7,935 nucleotides of DNA from positions 1-7,935 of the forward strand of contig JBATEB010000102.1 in assembly GCA_049663805.1 (NCBI GenBank). Reading direction: 5' to 3'. The notes under the pieces were generated by a model. The model was not told where the DNA came from. It searched no databases and worked only from the letters and a program-made list of their open reading frames with translations. Within the stretch, counting starts at the first letter, position 1; each line of letters opens with the position of its first letter. Below, in pieces: positions 4,793 through 7,935 of the stretch. This DNA comes from VBDM01 sp049663805 (GTDB lineage: Bacteria > Pseudomonadota > Gammaproteobacteria > Burkholderiales > SG8-39). The position numbers were made by a program, and so were the translations under genes.

Positions 4793-5842
4793 ATGAAGCT
4801 CGACATCTTCAATCATGTCTTTCCCCGGACGTACTATGACCGCATGCTCGCGGTGCTGCCCGACGGGCGGGACATGAACAAGCGCGTGCGCGCCATCCCT
4901 TCGATCGTCGATCTGGACGCCCGCTTTCGCATCATGGATACGTTTGCGGACTATGCGCAGGTGATCTGCCTGCCGCAGCCGCCGATCGAATCGCTCGGCT
5001 CGCCGTCGGTTGCAAAGGAGCTGGCGCGAATCGGCAACGACGGCATGGCCGAGCTGGTCGCGAAGTACCCGGATCGCTTTCCCGCGTTCATCGCGGGCCT
5101 GCCGATGAACGACCCCGAGGGCCTGCTCGAGGAGGCCGAGCGCGCGATCCGCAAGCTCGGCGCGGTCGGGGTTCAGGTCTTCTCGAATGTGAACGGCGCG
5201 CCGCTGACCGCGCCGCAGACGATGCCGCTCTTCGATCTGATGGCGAGAGTCGATCTGCCCATCTGGCTGCACCCGGCGCGCGGGGCGGATTATCCGGACT
5301 ACAAGACCGAGAAGAAAAGCCACTACGAGATCTGGTGGACCTTCGGCTGGCCCTACGAGACCAGCGTCGCCATGGCCCACATGGTGTTCGCCGGCCTTTT
5401 CGACAAGCATCCGAATCTGAAGATCATCACGCACCACCTGGGGGCGATGATTCCTTTCTTCGAGGGGCGCGTCGGGCCGGGCTGGGACCAGCTGGGCACC
5501 CGCACCTCCGACGAAGACTACGGGGCGCTGCTGAAGAAGCTCAAGAAGCGCCCACTGGATTACTTCCACCTGTTCTACGCCGACACCGCGGTCTTCGGCT
5601 CGACGGCGGCGACCGAATGCGGGCTCAAGTTCTTCGGGGCGGATCGGGTGCTGTTTGCCTCCGACGCGCCCTTCGATCCGGAGAAGGGGTCGGCGTACAT
5701 CCGCTGGACCATCGAGATCGTCGACAAGCTCGACATCACGCCGGCGCAGCGCTCGGCGATCTACGAAGGCAACGCGCGGCGGCTGCTGAAACTGCCGGCG
5801 AGCGGGTCGCGCATGGGCAAGGCTGTCTCAAGCGTCGGGTGA
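4793..5842 (+). CDS. Amidohydrolase-2 family protein (ACMSD / resorcylate-decarboxylase type)
   Basis: The protein is 349 residues with a good AGGAG (4780-4784) eight nt before ATG 4793. It has the TIM-barrel landmarks of the ACMSD-like amidohydrolases: DIFNHVFP at 4-11, FAGLPMNDPEGLLEEAERAIRKLGAVGVQVFSN around 99-132, WLHPARG at 158-164 (H160), ITHHLGAMIPFFEGRV at 212-227 (H214/H215), and LFASDAPFDPEKG at 287-299 (D291, metal ligand). Family members are zinc- or manganese-dependent decarboxylases or hydrolases of aromatic-derived acids, including 2-amino-3-carboxymuconate-semialdehyde and gamma-resorcylate decarboxylases. Position 6 is Phe where the N-terminal HxH motif usually begins, while H8 is kept. 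The gene is last of the hemerythrin/GNAT operon, 11 nt after its neighbour. A decarboxylase or ring-product hydrolase is likely, but the substrate is unknown. Confidence 0.87.
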   Translation: MKLDIFNHVFPRTYYDRMLAVLPDGRDMNKRVRAIPSIVDLDARFRIMDTFADYAQVICLPQPPIESLGSPSVAKELARIGNDGMAELVAKYPDRFPAFIAGLPMNDPEGLLEEAERAIRKLGAVGVQVFSNVNGAPLTAPQTMPLFDLMARVDLPIWLHPARGADYPDYKTEKKSHYEIWWTFGWPYETSVAMAHMVFAGLFDKHPNLKIITHHLGAMIPFFEGRVGPGWDQLGTRTSDEDYGALLKKLKKRPLDYFHLFYADTAVFGSTAATECGLKFFGADRVLFASDAPFDPEKGSAYIRWTIEIVDKLDITPAQRSAIYEGNARRLLKLPASGSRMGKAVSSVG

Positions 5843-5897
5843 TTGCGTTTCACAGCTGCGCGCGACGGGTTCCGGGCGGAGCACGGGCAGGGCCGCC

Positions 5898-6449
5898 TCA
5901 GGCGAGCAAGGCCAGAACGCCGAGGAGCACGAACAGGGCCGCCGCGGCCCCGCGCATGACTTTCATGTTGACCCGGTGCGCCAGCGCCTCGCCCATCCAG
6001 ACGGTCGGCACGTTCGCGACCATCATGCCAAGCGTCGTCCCGAGCACCACAGCGACCAGCGGCTCGTAGCGCGCCGCCAGTGCCACCGTGGCAAGCTGCG
6101 TCTTGTCCCCCATTTCGACCAGGAAGAAGGCGATGAGTGCGGTAAGGAAGACGCCGGAGCCAGGGAGCCTGCGATTCTCCTCCAGCTTGTCGGGCTTGAG
6201 CGCCCACGCTCCGAAGATGAAGAACGAAAGGGCGACGATCCACTTCAGCGTCCGGGCGGACACCAGGCCCGCAAGCAGGGTCCCCGCGTAGCCCGCCAGA
6301 AAATGATTGGCGAGCGTGGCGACAAGTATGCCGAGAACGATGGGCAGCTTGCGTCGGAGTCTCACCGCGAGGACAAACGACAGAAGCTGAGTCTTGTCGC
6401 CCATCTCGGCCAGGGCGACGACGAAAGTGGAGATGAGGAGGGTTTCCAC
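5898..6449 (-). CDS. GDT1/TMEM165 (UPF0016) family cation transporter
   Basis: This 183-residue membrane protein shows the family's internal duplication. Two copies of E-M-G-D-K-T are present, at 15-20 and 112-117, each in a hydrophobic helix and each followed by QL. About six transmembrane segments are visible, three per half, joined by a polar loop near 83-98. Characterised relatives move Mn2+ or Ca2+ in exchange for protons; bacterial members are commonly manganese exporters. The start is GTG 6447-6449 with only a weak GGAA ribosome-binding site. I looked upstream for the manganese riboswitch (yybP-ykoY) often found before such genes and saw no match. It lies 93 nt downstream of the ferredoxin gene on the same strand and is convergent with the amidohydrolase gene. 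A link to aromatic metabolism is not evident. Confidence 0.93.
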   Translation of the reverse strand: METLLISTFVVALAEMGDKTQLLSFVLAVRLRRKLPIVLGILVATLANHFLAGYAGTLLAGLVSARTLKWIVALSFFIFGAWALKPDKLEENRRLPGSGVFLTALIAFFLVEMGDKTQLATVALAARYEPLVAVVLGTTLGMMVANVPTVWMGEALAHRVNMKVMRGAAAALFVLLGVLALLA

Positions 6450-6501
6450 GTCTTGGTTCCGCGAACGCCGGGAGAAGTTCTAATCGAAGCCCACCGCGTC
6501 C

Positions 6502-6519
6502 GCGGGCCATCGGGCCCGC
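6502..6519 (-). terminator. GC hairpin between the ferredoxin and GDT1 genes
   Basis: A perfect 7-bp stem (GCGGGCC/GGCCCGC) with a 4-nt loop lies 24 nt beyond the ferredoxin stop codon. No T tract follows, so it is at best a partial terminator or an mRNA-stabilising 3' end of the bcr-ferredoxin transcript. Confidence 0.4.
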
Positions 6520-6542
6520 CGGGAACCGGCAGTCCGGAAGCG

Positions 6543-6785
6543 CTACCCGTGCAGCTGCTTGTACCTCTCCAGCAGCTCTTCCTTCGATTCGCGAAAGTCG
6601 GGGTGGTCGACAATGCAGTTGGAGGGACAGACGAGCTTGCACTGCGGTTCGTCCTCGGCGCCGACACATTCGGTGCAGCGCAGGGGGTCGATCACGTAAG
6701 GCGACCCCTTGGTGATTGCCTCGTTCGGGCAAACCGGCACGCACGCATCGCAATCGGTGCAGTCCTGGTTGATCAGCAGAGCCAT
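6543..6785 (-). CDS. fdx: 2[4Fe-4S] ferredoxin, Allochromatium/YfhL type
   Basis: This 80-residue protein has eight cysteines in the pattern of the Allochromatium-type ferredoxins. The first group is C9-x2-C12-x2-C15-x3-C19-P. The second is C37-x2-C40-x8-C49-x3-C53-P, where eight residues replace the usual two between C40 and C49. A charged helical tail (about 60-80, ESKEELLERYKQLHG) is also typical. Ferredoxins of this kind donate low-potential electrons to class I benzoyl-CoA reductase in Thauera and Azoarcus. The gene lies 18 nt after the ATPase-subunit gene with its own GGAGA site, so co-transcription is likely. The order alpha subunit, delta subunit, ferredoxin matches my recollection of the Azoarcus bzdP-bzdQ-bzdM order. 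Confidence 0.95.
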   Translation of the reverse strand: MALLINQDCTDCDACVPVCPNEAITKGSPYVIDPLRCTECVGAEDEPQCKLVCPSNCIVDHPDFRESKEELLERYKQLHG

Positions 6786-6803
6786 GGTTTTCTCCAGGTA
6801 AAT

Positions 6804-7646
6804 TCAGGCGGCGGCGCGCGCTTGCAGTTGCGCCAGTCTCTCGTGGCGGAACGCGCCCCAGAGCGCCGCTCCGATCGCTCCGGCGTAGATCGAGTCGGGG
6901 TGGCTGACCGCGGTGAGTCCCGTTATCTTCTCGGCGACCAGCTCCTCCTGCAGCGCGGCGAGCAGACCCACGTCGAGGGCGAGGCCGCCGGTGAGCAGCA
7001 CCGTTCCCTGGGTGATGCCGGTCACCTTCAGCAGTCGCACCAGGCGCGAGGCCATCGAGATGTGGATGCCCTTGAGGATGTCGGTCGTGGCTATGCCGCG
7101 CGAGACCATGTTGATGACGTCGGTTTCGGCGAGCACCGCGCAGATCGAGCTCACTTTTTCCGGGTTGGTCGAGGTCTTGGACAGCGTCCCGATCTCGTCG
7201 AGCGAAACGCCCAGGTAGCGGGCGATGTTCTCCAGAAACTGCCCGCTCCCGGAAGCGCACTGGCTGGTCATCTTGTACTGCAGCACCTTTCCCCGTTCGT
7301 CGATCGAGATGGCGCGGCCGTTGAGGGCGCCGATGTCGGCGACGGCGCGCGCATCGGGCCGCAGATACACGCCACCACGCGCGTGCGTCGTCATCGAGTA
7401 GAAATGGCCCGTGGCGAACTTGACGTTCTCGCCCTCGCCGGTCGTCGCCACGTAGTGGATGTCGGCGGGCTGAAGCCCGGCTTCCTTGAGCACTTCCCCG
7501 TAACCCTCCTGCGCGAGCTGCATGGGGTCGCGCCGGCGGATGCGCTCGACCCGCTTGGCGAGCCAGTCGATCTTGGGACCGTTCGTCCGGAACAGCGTCG
7601 TCTTGACGGCGCCCGAGCCGATGTCGATGCCGATGGTGTGGATCAT
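6804..7646 (-). CDS. bcrD: Benzoyl-CoA reductase ATPase subunit, BcrD/BadG/BzdQ type
   Basis: The protein has 280 residues, close to the length of known BcrD. It is an ASKHA-fold ATPase of the BcrA/D-BadF/G-HgdC family. The N-terminal phosphate-1 loop is IGIDIGSGAVKTTLF (5-19). The second phosphate motif reads DIGALNGRAI (104-113), the form I associate with delta subunits rather than the DIGGQD of HgdC. The adenosine motif VLLTGGLALDVGLL is at 216-229. C130 in SQCASGSGQFLE and C169 in SSICAVLAETDVI are the expected ligands of the [4Fe-4S] cluster bridging the ATPase pair. The subunit couples ATP hydrolysis to electron transfer from ferredoxin to the BcrB/C site that dearomatises benzoyl-CoA. 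GGAGG, eight nt before ATG 7646, supports the start. A related 2-hydroxyacyl-CoA dehydratase activator is less likely given the partner subunit and ferredoxin. Confidence 0.92.
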   Translation of the reverse strand: MIHTIGIDIGSGAVKTTLFRTNGPKIDWLAKRVERIRRRDPMQLAQEGYGEVLKEAGLQPADIHYVATTGEGENVKFATGHFYSMTTHARGGVYLRPDARAVADIGALNGRAISIDERGKVLQYKMTSQCASGSGQFLENIARYLGVSLDEIGTLSKTSTNPEKVSSICAVLAETDVINMVSRGIATTDILKGIHISMASRLVRLLKVTGITQGTVLLTGGLALDVGLLAALQEELVAEKITGLTAVSHPDSIYAGAIGAALWGAFRHERLAQLQARAAA

Positions 7647-7848
7647 GACTGCCGCCTCCGTTCCGCTTGCTTCAACTCACAGACCGCGCCGTCGGCGGCC
7701 GAGGCCGCTCGCTGCGGTCGCATCCCCGCCCGGCGGGGCGCCGGCTGAGCGACCGTGCCAGCGCAGCAGCACAGCGAAGCCGGCGCATTGCGGTGCCTTC
7801 GCTGCGCTCGTTCCGTGGCGCCACGCTTCGGCGCCGCCTGCTCGGCGC
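7647..7848. repeat. Palindrome-rich spacer between the two ATPase-subunit genes
   Basis: This 202-nt gap contains several exact inverted repeats. CCCCGCC/GGCGGGG (7724-7738) is nested inside CGGTCGC/GCGACCG (7715-7721 and 7749-7755). CAGCGAAG pairs with CTTCGCTG (7772-7779 and 7797-7804), and CGTGGCGCCACG (7814-7825) is a self-palindrome. Repeated GCTGCGCTCG-like words are also present. On the minus strand it would form at least three strong hairpins in the transcript. It resembles an inserted intergenic repeat or a processing/attenuation region. The final bases hold the GGAGG ribosome-binding site of bcrD. Confidence 0.7.
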
Positions 7849-7935
7849 TCACGTCCTCGCCTCCACTTGCTTGCCTTCCTCGACGATCGCGCGCCAGGCG
7901 AAAGTCGCGCCGCCGAGCGCCCCGGTGTAGATCGA
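7849..7935 (-). CDS. bcrA: Benzoyl-CoA reductase ATPase subunit, BcrA/BadF type, C-terminal 28 residues
   Basis: Only the end of the gene is in the window; the start lies beyond base 7935. The visible residues SIYTGALGGATFAWRAIVEEGK, plus a short tail, align with the C-terminus of the neighbouring delta subunit (SIYAGAIGAALWGAFRHER), the conserved last helix of the BcrA/D-BadF/G ATPase fold. An upstream paralogue in the same orientation is expected to be the alpha subunit, the partner with which the delta subunit shares its [4Fe-4S] cluster. The stop is TGA (7849-7851). So little is visible that alpha versus another activator paralogue is decided mainly by gene order. Confidence 0.8.
   Translation of the reverse strand, partial: SIYTGALGGATFAWRAIVEEGKQVEART

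Noticed and set aside
5843..5897. Terminator between the convergent amidohydrolase and GDT1 genes
   Set aside because: Only a 5-bp GGCGG/CCGCC pairing with a long loop and no T tract could be found.
6450..6542. Possible yybP-ykoY manganese riboswitch upstream of the GDT1 gene
   Set aside because: The conserved loop motifs are not recognisable, and the 93-nt gap is short and mostly a GC hairpin plus unremarkable sequence.
5761..7260. Long minus-strand frame of 499 codons across the GDT1, ferredoxin and bcrD genes
   Set aside because: It is an out-of-frame shadow of three well-supported genes in GC-rich DNA, with Arg/Gly/Pro-rich composition.
5976..7748. Plus-strand frame of 590 codons opposite the bcrD region
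   Set aside because: It is the antisense shadow of bcrD, ferredoxin and GDT1, which carry clear family motifs on the minus strand.
7643..7852. 69-codon minus-strand frame between bcrA and bcrD as a gene
   Set aside because: The product is Arg/Ala-rich low-complexity sequence resembling no known family, and the DNA is dominated by palindromes. The exact end overlaps are noted as a finding but are not enough to call a gene.

Overview
The window looks like a GC-rich chromosomal segment of a facultatively or strictly anaerobic, aromatic-degrading proteobacterium. The best guess is a betaproteobacterium of the Thauera/Azoarcus/Aromatoleum kind; that is inferred from gene content, because no rRNA or marker gene is present. 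The clearest pathway marker lies at the right end on the minus strand. It consists of the last 28 codons of a BcrA/BadF-type ATPase subunit, a complete BcrD/BadG/BzdQ-type ATPase subunit, and an Allochromatium-type 2[4Fe-4S] ferredoxin. This is the activating half of a class I (ATP-dependent) benzoyl-CoA reductase with its electron donor.

Left to right: (1) 3-2111, plus strand: the C-terminal 200 residues of a UbiD-family decarboxylase, a MIP18/DUF59 Fe-S-assembly-type protein that appears to start at CTG, and a 12-helix NnrS-like membrane protein. (2) 2108-3083, minus strand: a GNAT acetyltransferase followed by a cysteine-free Rrf2 regulator. This pairing recalls BadL (GNAT) and BadM (Rrf2) of the Rhodopseudomonas palustris benzoate cluster. 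(3) 3084-3228: a divergent control region with a perfect FNR/ANR/AadR-type dyad. (4) 3229-5842, plus strand: a tight operon of a hemerythrin-domain protein, a tandem double-GNAT protein and an ACMSD-type amidohydrolase. (5) 5898-6449, minus strand: a GDT1/TMEM165-family cation transporter. (6) 6543-7935, minus strand: ferredoxin, bcrD and the partial bcrA, with an unusually palindrome-rich 202-nt spacer between the two ATPase genes.

Working model (inference): an oxygen-responsive FNR-family regulator and an Rrf2 repressor set when the anaerobic aromatic genes are expressed. The three related GNAT domains may acetylate enzymes such as acyl-CoA ligases, as BadL does in R. palustris. The hemerythrin may buffer O2 or NO around the oxygen-sensitive reductase. 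The UbiD and amidohydrolase enzymes may be (de)carboxylases of aromatic intermediates, but their substrates cannot be read from the sequence. No tRNA, rRNA, CRISPR array or insertion sequence was seen, and no gene-free stretch exceeds about 200 nt.
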